Part shown: piece by piece, positions 1-5,877 of the stretch | How the letters are laid out: each line of letters opens with the position of its first letter | How positions within the stretch are numbered: the first letter of the stretch is position 1 | Origin: Desulfobacterales bacterium S5133MH16 | GTDB taxonomy: Bacteria > Desulfobacterota > Desulfobacteria > Desulfobacterales > UBA11574 | Length of the DNA: 7,518 nucleotides | Assembly (NCBI GenBank): GCA_001751005.1 | Contig: MAXL01000370.1 | Coordinates: 1-7,518, forward strand | Direction: 5' to 3' | The notes under the pieces: model-generated | What the model was told of the DNA's origin: nothing | Databases searched by the model: none | The model's input: only the letters and a program-made list of their open reading frames with translations | Made by a program: the position numbers and the translations under genes

Positions 1-768
1 GTCGGTGATATATCTGTGGGCAATGGTAATCTGGTGATAATAGCCGGTCCCTGTGCGGTGGAGAGCGAATCCCAGGCCTTGATTATTGCAGAGCATGTAA
101 AAAGCAGTGGTGCACAGCTTTTCAGAGGAGGTGCGTTTAAGCCGCGAACATCTCCTTATTCCTTTCAGGGCCTGGGCCGGGAAGGATTAAAAATTCTTGC
201 AAAGGTTCGTGAGAAGACCGGAATGCCTGTGGTTACCGAAGTCATGGATTTGGAAACCTTTGATTTGGTGGAAAAATACGCAGATGTGATTCAAATCGGC
301 ACACGAAACATGCAAAATTTCAGTCTGCTGCGACGAGCGGGTCACGCAAACAAGCCTGTTGTGTTAAAGCGCGGTATGGCCGCGACCATTGACGAATGGT
401 TGATGGCGGCGGAATACATTTTGGAAGGTGGAAACTCACAGGTAATCTTGTGCGAAAGAGGGGTTCGGACGTTTGCTCACCACAGTCGTAATACTCTGGA
501 TCTTTCTGCTGTTTCTGTGGTGCTTAAAGAAAGTCACCTGCCGATTATTGTTGACCCAAGCCATGCTGCGGGCGTTCGGGATCAGGTGATTCCGTTGAGC
601 AGGGCAGCCGTGGCAGTGGGAGCCCATGGTCTGATGGTGGAAGTGCATCATGAGCCTGATAAGGCATTAAGTGACGGAGCCCAGTCTTTATACCCCCGGC
701 AGTTTGAAGGTCTTTGCCGTCAGGTTCAATCTATTTTTGATAATTTGCAAAGCGATGCTGGGTTTTAG
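1..768 (+). CDS. aroF: 3-deoxy-7-phosphoheptulonate (DAHP) synthase, 5' end outside window
   Basis: This enzyme condenses phosphoenolpyruvate with erythrose 4-phosphate, the first step of the shikimate pathway to aromatic amino acids, in the cytoplasm. The frame is open from base 1, and the residues before the GTG at 16 (VGDISV) match the usual lead-in to the barrel, so that GTG is internal and the gene is 5' truncated; 255 residues are visible. Motifs seen: AGPC (15-18), RGGAFKPRTSPYSFQGLG, IGTRN, LKRG, ILCERG, DPSH (185-188) and ALSDG. The expected metal ligands are Cys18, His188, Glu214 and Asp225; their spacing (170, 26, 11) agrees, from memory, with the Thermotoga maritima type I-beta enzyme. 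Any N-terminal ACT-like regulatory domain lies outside the window, so feedback control cannot be judged. The gene ends 3 bp before cinA, suggesting co-transcription. KDO8P synthase is a distant relative but fits these motifs less well. Confidence 0.95.
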   Translation, partial: VGDISVGNGNLVIIAGPCAVESESQALIIAEHVKSSGAQLFRGGAFKPRTSPYSFQGLGREGLKILAKVREKTGMPVVTEVMDLETFDLVEKYADVIQIGTRNMQNFSLLRRAGHANKPVVLKRGMAATIDEWLMAAEYILEGGNSQVILCERGVRTFAHHSRNTLDLSAVSVVLKESHLPIIVDPSHAAGVRDQVIPLSRAAVAVGAHGLMVEVHHEPDKALSDGAQSLYPRQFEGLCRQVQSIFDNLQSDAGF

Positions 769-771
769 AAT

Positions 772-2037
772 ATGATTATCGAGATACTTGCTACCGGAGA
801 TGAAATAAGAACAGGTGCGGCTATCGACAGCAATTCGGCCCATATCGCACAAGTCCTGGGACAGGCGGGTCTTGAAGCCATACGGCACACTTGTGTGGGT
901 GATGATATGGATATGATTGTATCCGTCTTAAAAGAGATCGGAATCAGGGCGGATGTTGCTGTTGTAACCGGAGGGCTGGGTCCCACAAGCGATGATATTA
1001 CTGCGGAAGCAGCCGCCAAAGCAAAAGGGGTTGAACTGGTTCTGAATCGGTCGGCACTTGGTGTGGTTGAAAATTATTTCAAAACTCGGAAGCGCACCAT
1101 GAGTCCTTCAAATAAAAAGCAGGCCATGCTCCCCAGGGGTGCCGAATCTTTATATAATCCCGTTGGATCTGCGCCCGGATTTCTTTTAAAAATAGACAGG
1201 TGCTCGTTTTTCTTTGTTCCCGGAGTACCTTTTGAAATGAAACGGATGCTTTCTGATCAAGTCCTGCCGCGCATACAGAAGCTTTGTGGCGGTACGGGTG
1301 AATTAAGCTTGGTTAATACCCTATCGACATTCGGCCTAACCGAGTCGGCAATCGGGGAACTTTTGGCCGGCTTATCCACCGAATTTCCTGAGATAACGCC
1401 GGGTTTCCGTTCAAAGTTTCCGGAAATCCAGGTAAAACTTTATATCAGGGGCAAAGATGATCAGGTTCTTCGTAAGATTTTGGAAAAAGCGTTCCAATGG
1501 GTTCTCGGGAAGTTAGGGGAAAATATCTTTTCTATGAACGGGACTTCAATGGAAGCGGTTGTGGGCGGGCTTCTTACCGCAAAAGAAGCGACCCTTGCTG
1601 TTGCCGAAAGCTGTACCGGCGGGTTGATATCCCACCTGCTTACCAATGTACCGGGCAGTTCAGGCTATTTTCTCTTTTCAGGGGTTACTTATTCAAATCC
1701 AGCCAAAATAAAAGTGCTGGGTGTATCTTCCGAAGTATTAAAGCAATACGGAGCGGTGCACGAAGAGACCGTAAAAAAGATGGCCCAAGGGGTAAGAAAT
1801 GTTGCCGGAGCAACTTACGGCCTGGCAACCAGTGGTATTGCAGGACCGGACGGAGGAACTGACGAAAAACCTGTGGGCACGGTTTGCATCGGTCTTGCCA
1901 CCCCACATGATGTAAAAGGATTTCGGTTTGTTTTCCCATTCAATACACGGCTGATGAATAAAAGAATTTTTACCATGAAAGCCCTTGACCTGCTGCGACG
2001 GGAACTTACCAAAAAAACATTGAAAATTGAAAATTGA
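772..2037 (+). CDS. cinA: CinA family protein (MoCF-like domain plus nicotinamide-nucleotide amidohydrolase domain)
   Basis: The 421 residues match the usual length of two-domain CinA proteins. The N-terminal MoCF/COG1058 domain (about 4-170) carries TGDEIRTG (8-15), VVTGGLGPTSDD (64-75) and PGVPFEM (150-156); in characterised family members it hydrolyses ADP-ribose-type pyrophosphates. The C-terminal PncC-type domain (about 258-415) carries AESCTGG (278-284), a GVTYSNPAK segment and SGIAGPDGG (354-362); it deamidates nicotinamide mononucleotide to nicotinic acid mononucleotide in NAD salvage. Both domains look intact. The name comes from competence induction in Gram-positive bacteria and does not imply competence here. 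The ATG lies 3 bp after the DAHP synthase stop and has no strong ribosome binding site, so translation is probably coupled to the upstream gene. The last residues (KTLKIEN) are encoded by repeat-like sequence that continues past the stop, suggesting the original C-terminus was altered. Confidence 0.95.
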   Translation: MIIEILATGDEIRTGAAIDSNSAHIAQVLGQAGLEAIRHTCVGDDMDMIVSVLKEIGIRADVAVVTGGLGPTSDDITAEAAAKAKGVELVLNRSALGVVENYFKTRKRTMSPSNKKQAMLPRGAESLYNPVGSAPGFLLKIDRCSFFFVPGVPFEMKRMLSDQVLPRIQKLCGGTGELSLVNTLSTFGLTESAIGELLAGLSTEFPEITPGFRSKFPEIQVKLYIRGKDDQVLRKILEKAFQWVLGKLGENIFSMNGTSMEAVVGGLLTAKEATLAVAESCTGGLISHLLTNVPGSSGYFLFSGVTYSNPAKIKVLGVSSEVLKQYGAVHEETVKKMAQGVRNVAGATYGLATSGIAGPDGGTDEKPVGTVCIGLATPHDVKGFRFVFPFNTRLMNKRIFTMKALDLLRRELTKKTLKIEN

Positions 2038-2119
2038 AGAATGAATAATTGAGCAATCATATAATATCTCATCGTGTATTTTCCTTAAATCTTAAATCTT
2101 CAATTGAAAATCTTCAATC
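2018..2119. repeat. Low-complexity ATTGAA/TTCAAT repeat between convergent genes
   Basis: The motif ttgaaaattgaaaattgaag at the end of cinA recurs in the opposite sense near 2097-2117. Matching arms are aattgaaga (2032-2040) and tcttcaatt (2097-2105), with a second copy, tcttcaatc, at 2111-2119 and a perfect palindrome ttcaattgaa at 2099-2108. The block supplies the last codons and stop of cinA and reaches the stop codon of the convergent hydrolase. It could form a weak AT-rich hairpin that ends transcription from both sides, but no GC-rich stem with a T run is seen, so termination is only a guess. Confidence 0.5.
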
Positions 2120-2840
2120 ATTTTGTGCCGTCAAAACAGCTTTTGAACCACAATGCCGATTCCCGAACAAAATTTTCCTGGTGCGTTTTATTACTCATGC
2201 GGTGATCCCCATGTTTTTGTATGATCAATTTTTTCGGATCACCGGCTTTTTCATATATTACTCTGGCATTTGACGGGGGGACAAGGTCATCGGAATCGCC
2301 ATGAAATATAAGAATATGATGAGTAGATGAAAGCTTGTCCGAAATGTCGGAATCAAGATATCTTTTATAAAACGGCGGGGTTAGTAGGGTTGAATCTTCT
2401 GATTTTTTCAGCTTTTTGATTATGGAATTGCTGCGCACAGGGGCTGCACAGGTGACGATTGAATGTGCATCCGATTCAGCAAATACGGATAAGCAGACAG
2501 TCCCTCCCATGCTGCTTCCGAAAAGTCCTATCCGGTTGCCGGTATCTTTTCTGTTTTGAATTGTCTTTATTGCGCTGATCATGTCATTACATCGCGCCTC
2601 AAGAGAGGTGACATCCTGGAAATTTCCATGGCTCTGCCCGCATCCTCTATGGTCGAATCTGAAAAATGCGATGTCACAGGCATAGCATTGTCTTGCGAGG
2701 GCTATCTGTTTTGGAGAACTGCCACTGCTGAAAAGACCGTGCGAACCGATAACAACCGGAGGACGTTCCGCGGCCGGAAGGTGCAGCGTCCCTCTGAGAA
2801 TAAATCCGTTTGATGAAAATGTGATGTTTTTTTGATTCAT
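2118..2840 (-). CDS. Alpha/beta hydrolase, serine hydrolase of unknown substrate
   Basis: The 240-residue protein has the full alpha/beta-hydrolase pattern: a strand followed by SHG (33-35, oxyanion region), FDHRGCGQS (62-70), the nucleophile elbow GSSMGG with Ser110, the acid in HGDSDDLVP (most likely Asp184), and the base His213 in GDHRMS. No signal peptide or membrane segment is seen, so it should be cytoplasmic. The layout is that of small esterase/acyl-peptidase-like proteins (COG1073/COG1506 style) with almost no lid; the substrate cannot be told from sequence. The ATG at 2840 has only a weak GAG upstream. The gene stands alone, convergent with cinA and divergent from rlmD, with a repeat block on each side, so it is not in an operon with either neighbour. 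Confidence 0.88.
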   Translation of the reverse strand: MNQKNITFSSNGFILRGTLHLPAAERPPVVIGSHGLFSSGSSPKQIALARQCYACDIAFFRFDHRGCGQSHGNFQDVTSLEARCNDMISAIKTIQNRKDTGNRIGLFGSSMGGTVCLSVFAESDAHSIVTCAAPVRSNSIIKKLKKSEDSTLLTPPFYKRYLDSDISDKLSSTHHILIFHGDSDDLVPPSNARVIYEKAGDPKKLIIQKHGDHRMSNKTHQENFVRESALWFKSCFDGTK

Positions 2841-2893
2841 GGTTGGTTTATCTCATGAATCGTGATATTTTTCAATTAAAATGAAAAGTAATA

Positions 2894-3026
2894 GTTCAGC
2901 CACTAAGGCACAAAGGCACAAAAAAGGGTATGAATTATAAACTTAGTGTCTTCGTCCCTTTGTGGCAAAACTATTAAAAAGAATTATATTATAATCTTTG
3001 GTGTCTTCGTGTCTTTGTGGCTGAAC
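2894..3026. repeat. 133 bp element with inverted ends and three copies of a 21 bp motif
   Basis: The ends are perfect 10 bp inverted repeats: gttcagccac (2894-2903) and gtggctgaac (3017-3026). A 21 bp motif starting gtgtcttcgt and ending ctttgtggc occurs directly at 2946-2966 and 3001-3021 (19 of 21 identical). It also occurs inverted at 2899-2919 (17 of 21 against the last copy). The element encodes no protein. It fills most of the space between the divergent hydrolase and rlmD genes. Similar 'tcttcgtgtctttgtgg' stretches are, in my recollection, dispersed in many bacterial genomes, but copy number here cannot be known from one window. Confidence 0.8.
2990..2995 (+). promoter_or_regulatory. 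Possible -10 box upstream of rlmD
   Basis: A perfect TATAAT lies 38 bp before the rlmD start codon, between two copies of the 21 bp motif. No good -35 hexamer is found about 17 bp upstream (the bases there are roughly caaaac), so the call rests on the -10 alone in AT-rich sequence. If used, transcription would begin near 3002 and give a short leader made entirely of repeat. Confidence 0.3.
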
Positions 3027-3033
3027 GTTTAAA

Positions 3034-4428
3034 ATGAAAGTTAAAAAAGGACAACTTGTCGAACTTGAAATTTCCGGGATAGCCTTTGGAGGGAGAGGTC
3101 TTGCGCGGGTGGACGGCCTTGCTGTTTTTGTTGACGGGGCGGTACCTTTGGATTTGGTTGTTGCCCGCATCGTAAAGAAAAAGAAGCAATATGCGGAGGC
3201 CCGTGTCCACACACTGGTTAAGCCGTCTCCATTCCGGATCCCTCCGGATTGTATGTACAGCGGTTTTTGCGGCGGTTGCAAATGGCAGTTTTTGAATTAC
3301 CATAAACAGCTTGAGTACAAACAACAGCATGTTCAGGAATCAATTGAGCGAATCGGGCTTATCCGGGACGTACCGGTACATCCGACAATATCATCGCCCG
3401 CAATTTTTGGATACCGGAATAAAATGGAGTTTTCCTGCTCCGACCGAAGATGGCTTTTGCCGGATGAAATGGGTGAAGAGGGTGTTGACATCAGTTTTGC
3501 TCTCGGGCTTCATGTGCCCGGAACTTTTTACAAAGTTCTTGATACCCATTCATGTCTGCTTCAGCCGGAACTGGGGAACCATATTCTCGATGATGTCCGA
3601 ACATTCATTAAAGCTTCAGACGCCCCTGTTTACGGGCTTCGCAGTCATACGGGTTTTTGGCGCTTTCTTATGCTCAGACATTCTGTTGCTTATGATCAGT
3701 GGATGGTGAACATCATTACCGCAAAAGAAGATCTGGAAACCGTGCAGCCCCTTGCATTTCTACTTATGGACAAATATCCTCAAATCATTTCAGTGGTAAA
3801 TAATATTACTTCCCGCAAAGCCGGTATTGCCGTGGGAGAATATGAAATTCAGCTTTCCGGTCGCTCCTGCATAAAGGATAAAATCGGGGATTTTGAGTTT
3901 GAAATATCGGCAAACTCTTTTTTTCAAACCAATACCCTGGCTGCCCGAAGGCTATACCATACTATCAAGGAATATGCCGGACTCTCAGGCCGGGAGACGG
4001 TTGTGGATCTCTACAGCGGGACCGGGTCCATCGCCATTTGTCTTGCCGATGGTGCAAAAAAGGTGATCGGCATGGAAATCGTTGAGAGTGCTGTGGCCGA
4101 TGCAGTAAAAAACTGCCGGATTAACGGCGTTTCCAATTGTCAATTTATTGTCGGTGATATTAAGGAAGAACTTGCGCGAATCATGGACAGACCTGAAATT
4201 ATGATTATCGATCCTCCCAGGGCTGGGATGCATAAGGATGTTGTCAAGCGGGTTCTTGAAATGGCCCCTGAAAGGATTGTTTATGTATCCTGCAACCCCG
4301 CAACAATGGCAAGGGATATGGGTATGATGAAGGAAAGCTATGGTGTGTTGGAAGTACAGCCGGTTGACATGTTTCCCCACACCTATCACATAGAGTCGGT
4401 AGCTAAACTTGAAAAAAGGGGGCAATGA
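3034..4428 (+). CDS. rlmD: 23S rRNA (uracil-5)-methyltransferase RlmD (RumA) with Fe-S cluster
   Basis: RlmD methylates C5 of a conserved uridine in 23S rRNA (U1939 in E. coli) using S-adenosylmethionine. The 464 residues show an N-terminal TRAM RNA-binding domain (about 1-63). The [4Fe-4S] cysteines are Cys73, Cys79 and Cys82 (CX5CX2C), plus Cys174 in DTHSC. The SAM site is DLYSGTGS (325-332), followed by IDPPRAG (392-398), the catalytic Cys420 in YVSCNPATMARD and the likely general base Glu454 in HIES. All key residues are present. RlmC/RumB and TrmA are related, but the TRAM domain with this cysteine pattern favours RlmD; sequence alone does not fix the exact uridine. The ATG at 3034 is the only reasonable start: an in-frame TGA lies at 3022-3024. 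There is no clear ribosome binding site, because the repeat element ends 7 bp upstream. Confidence 0.95.
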   Translation: MKVKKGQLVELEISGIAFGGRGLARVDGLAVFVDGAVPLDLVVARIVKKKKQYAEARVHTLVKPSPFRIPPDCMYSGFCGGCKWQFLNYHKQLEYKQQHVQESIERIGLIRDVPVHPTISSPAIFGYRNKMEFSCSDRRWLLPDEMGEEGVDISFALGLHVPGTFYKVLDTHSCLLQPELGNHILDDVRTFIKASDAPVYGLRSHTGFWRFLMLRHSVAYDQWMVNIITAKEDLETVQPLAFLLMDKYPQIISVVNNITSRKAGIAVGEYEIQLSGRSCIKDKIGDFEFEISANSFFQTNTLAARRLYHTIKEYAGLSGRETVVDLYSGTGSIAICLADGAKKVIGMEIVESAVADAVKNCRINGVSNCQFIVGDIKEELARIMDRPEIMIIDPPRAGMHKDVVKRVLEMAPERIVYVSCNPATMARDMGMMKESYGVLEVQPVDMFPHTYHIESVAKLEKRGQ

Positions 4429-4450
4429 CAATATAGATTCCCTTTTTTTA
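4411..4450 (+). terminator. A-tract/T-tract hairpin terminating rlmD
   Basis: aaaaaaggg (4412-4420), within the last rlmD codons, pairs perfectly with ccctttttt (4440-4448), and two further G-T pairs extend the stem inward. The loop contains the rlmD stop codon. The T run (4443-4449) forms the 3' side and tail, as expected of an intrinsic terminator with an A-tract; by symmetry it could also work on the other strand. The GC core is only three to five pairs, so efficiency is uncertain. Confidence 0.6.
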
Positions 4451-4457
4451 CTTTTTC

Positions 4458-4486
4458 TTGACACACTTTACAAATTTTCCTAACCT
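4458..4486 (+). promoter_or_regulatory. Candidate sigma-70-type promoter for the PF04008 gene
   Basis: A perfect TTGACA (4458-4463) is followed after 17 bp by TAACCT (4481-4486), a poor -10 matching TATAAT at three of six positions. It lies directly behind the rlmD terminator and about 90 bp before the next start codon, which is a sensible place for an independent promoter. The weak -10 keeps confidence low. Confidence 0.4.
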
Positions 4487-4573
4487 GTCGTAATCAAGAT
4501 AAATATAGCCGGTGTAGACAGAAAGATCCGAGTTCGAACAAGCGGACTATACAGGAGAAATAACGGAGGCATT

Positions 4574-5056
4574 ATGGAAATCAAGACGGTCAAGATTGAA
4601 AAAACGGATGATTTGAATATGATCTTAGGTCATTCTCACTTTATCAAAACGGTTGAAGATGTCTATGAGGCGATCGTTAATACCGTGCCGGGAGCGAAAT
4701 TCGGTCTGGCATTTTGTGAAGCTTCCGGTCCGTGCCTGGTGAGATATGCCGGAACAGATAATGATTTAATTGAATTGGCGAAGAAAAATGCCTATAATCT
4801 TTCGGCGGGACACTGTTTCATTATTTTTATGAAAGACATGTTCCCCGTCAATGTTTTGAATACGATCAAAAACGTTCCGGAAGTCTGCAGAATCATTTGC
4901 GCAACGGCAAATCCTGTGGAAGTTCTTGTTGTAGAAACAGAGCTGGGACGAGGGATAGTCGGTGTCATTGACGGGTTTCGCTCTAAAGGAATTGAAACCG
5001 AAGACGATATAAAGGAACGAAAGGAGTTTTTGCGGGCCATCGGTTATAAGCAGTAA
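4574..5056 (+). CDS. Adenosine-specific kinase-like / adenosine- and AMP-binding protein (PF04008, DUF355)
   Basis: The 160-residue protein matches PF04008 along its whole length. Recognisable family stretches are HSHFIKTVEDVYEA (20-33), KFGLAFCEASG (42-52), SAGHCFIIF (77-85), NVLNTIKNVPEVCRI (93-107), CATANPVEVLV (109-119) and GRGIVGVIDGF (125-135). A structurally studied archaeal member binds adenosine and AMP but not ADP or ATP, and appears to carry a phosphorylated histidine. His22 and His80 lie in conserved stretches here, but I cannot say which is equivalent. The cellular role of the family is not settled, and 'kinase' is a database name rather than a proven activity for this protein. 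The start is well supported: GGAGG at 4565-4569 sits 4 nt before the ATG, with another AGGAG at 4553-4557. It appears to be a single-gene unit, convergent with the phosphoesterase gene. Confidence 0.9.
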   Translation: MEIKTVKIEKTDDLNMILGHSHFIKTVEDVYEAIVNTVPGAKFGLAFCEASGPCLVRYAGTDNDLIELAKKNAYNLSAGHCFIIFMKDMFPVNVLNTIKNVPEVCRIICATANPVEVLVVETELGRGIVGVIDGFRSKGIETEDDIKERKEFLRAIGYKQ

Positions 5057-5063
5057 AGCGACA

Positions 5064-5174
5064 AAAGTGCCTAAAGTTTGAAGTGAGCTAAAGTTGAGGA
5101 ATGCGCTTTCAGCGCAGTAATTTTAAAAATGATAGAATACCATAATTTTAGGCACTTTAGCCCACTTCAAACTT
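5064..5174. repeat. Inverted, permuted repeat between convergent genes (possible two-way terminator)
   Basis: A 21 bp block at 5074-5094 (aagtttgaag...ctaaagt) is inverted at 5154-5174 with 20 of 21 bases matching. A second block, aaagtgcctaaa (5064-5075), is inverted perfectly at 5147-5158. The two blocks come in different order in the two arms, as if each arm were cut from a tandem array of a unit of about 26 bp. The right arm ends 5 bp from the phosphoesterase stop codon and the left begins 7 bp after the PF04008 stop. The arms could fold into a long stem ending transcription on both strands. Confidence 0.8.
5102..5116. other. Short perfect hairpin inside the inverted repeat
   Basis: tgcgct (5102-5107) and agcgca (5111-5116) form a perfect 6 bp stem around a 3-base loop, in the middle of the larger inverted repeat. 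On the + strand it is followed by gtaatttt, a poor T tail, so it may help stop transcription from the PF04008 gene but is not a classical terminator on its own. Confidence 0.5.
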
Positions 5175-5179
5175 CTTTA

Positions 5180-5851
5180 TCATATGTACATAAGACTGGC
5201 TTCCAACTCATCTCCTTTCAGCCGGATAAGTACATATCCCCCCATGCATAACATACCGGGATTCAACACTTTTGTTTTGCCGATAAAATCTTCGGATTCC
5301 GCTTCATGAATATGACCCGTTAAACAGATATCCGGCTGGACACGCTGGATAAATTCCAGCACTGATCTATTGCCCACGTTTTCTCCGGAAGGCAGATCGG
5401 CTGCTTTTGATCCAAAGGGCGGATCATGGGCCACGAGAATCAGTTTCGGCAGATGCTTTATTTGTTCATATCCCTGGTTTAGCCACTGTGCCAGCCTGGT
5501 GTCGGGGACCTCGGAAGGGGTCATAAAAGGTGTCGGTGTAGAATATCCCACGCCCATAATACCGATATCTTTGGTGAGTTGTTTACCCTTTGCATGAATA
5601 TTCCACCCCTTATCATCTAAATAAGACGTGATTTCAGGCCGATCCATATTACCTATCTGGGCGTAGATATTGGGGTTTATCTTAAAAACCACCTCCAGCA
5701 GCTCACTTGCCCTGCGGATTCCGCCTCTGTTGGTTATATCACCGCTGATTATCACACCGTTTGCATCTGCAAGATCCGGAATTTCATCAACAAGTGAAAG
5801 ATCTTCATGAATATCACCAAATCCTATCCAGAACTTTTCGTTTGTGCTCAT
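5180..5851 (-). CDS. Calcineurin-like metallophosphoesterase
   Basis: The 223-residue protein carries the full two-metal phosphoesterase signature: GDIH (Asp13, His15), SGDIT (Asp38), GNMD (Asn68, Asp70; Met where many members have His), AHDPPF (His142) and GHIHE (His180, His182). It resembles the small YfcE/MJ0936-type and archaeal Icc-like phosphodiesterases; the substrate cannot be read from sequence. No signal peptide or membrane segment is seen, so it should be cytoplasmic. It starts 26 bp after the larB stop on the same strand, which suggests an operon. A run of six G (5861-5866) 9 nt upstream of the ATG is the likely ribosome binding site, and there is no in-frame start between the two genes. 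A role in the larB pathway, for example on a nucleotide by-product, is only a guess from position. Confidence 0.9.
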   Translation of the reverse strand: MSTNEKFWIGFGDIHEDLSLVDEIPDLADANGVIISGDITNRGGIRRASELLEVVFKINPNIYAQIGNMDRPEITSYLDDKGWNIHAKGKQLTKDIGIMGVGYSTPTPFMTPSEVPDTRLAQWLNQGYEQIKHLPKLILVAHDPPFGSKAADLPSGENVGNRSVLEFIQRVQPDICLTGHIHEAESEDFIGKTKVLNPGMLCMGGYVLIRLKGDELEASLMYI

Positions 5852-5871
5852 AAAACAATTCCCCCCACCAT
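5848..5871 (-). other. Seven-codon mini-ORF bridging larB and the phosphoesterase
   Basis: After the larB stop (TAG), the sequence AGGAGACCATG opens a seven-codon frame (MVGGIVL). Its TGA overlaps the ATG of the phosphoesterase gene as ATGA. The AGGAG sits only 3 nt from the ATG, tighter than optimal. It may pass ribosomes from larB to the next gene by reinitiation, or may be chance. Confidence 0.25.
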
Positions 5872-5877
5872 GGTCTC

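Noticed and set aside
16..18. GTG as the start of the DAHP synthase gene
   Set aside because: Residues before it belong to the conserved family sequence, and the frame is open to base 1, so the gene begins outside the window.
1497..1862. A 121-codon frame on the + strand within cinA
   Set aside because: It overlaps the conserved C-terminal CinA domain in another frame and its product (many Arg, Cys and Ser) resembles no family I know.
2894..3026. CRISPR array, considered because of the repeated 21 bp motif
   Set aside because: There are only three imperfect copies, one is inverted, the spacings differ, and no cas gene is nearby.
3985..4464. A 159-codon frame on the - strand opposite the end of rlmD
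   Set aside because: It lies opposite the conserved SAM and catalytic motifs of RlmD and has no recognisable domain, so it is a shadow of the real gene.
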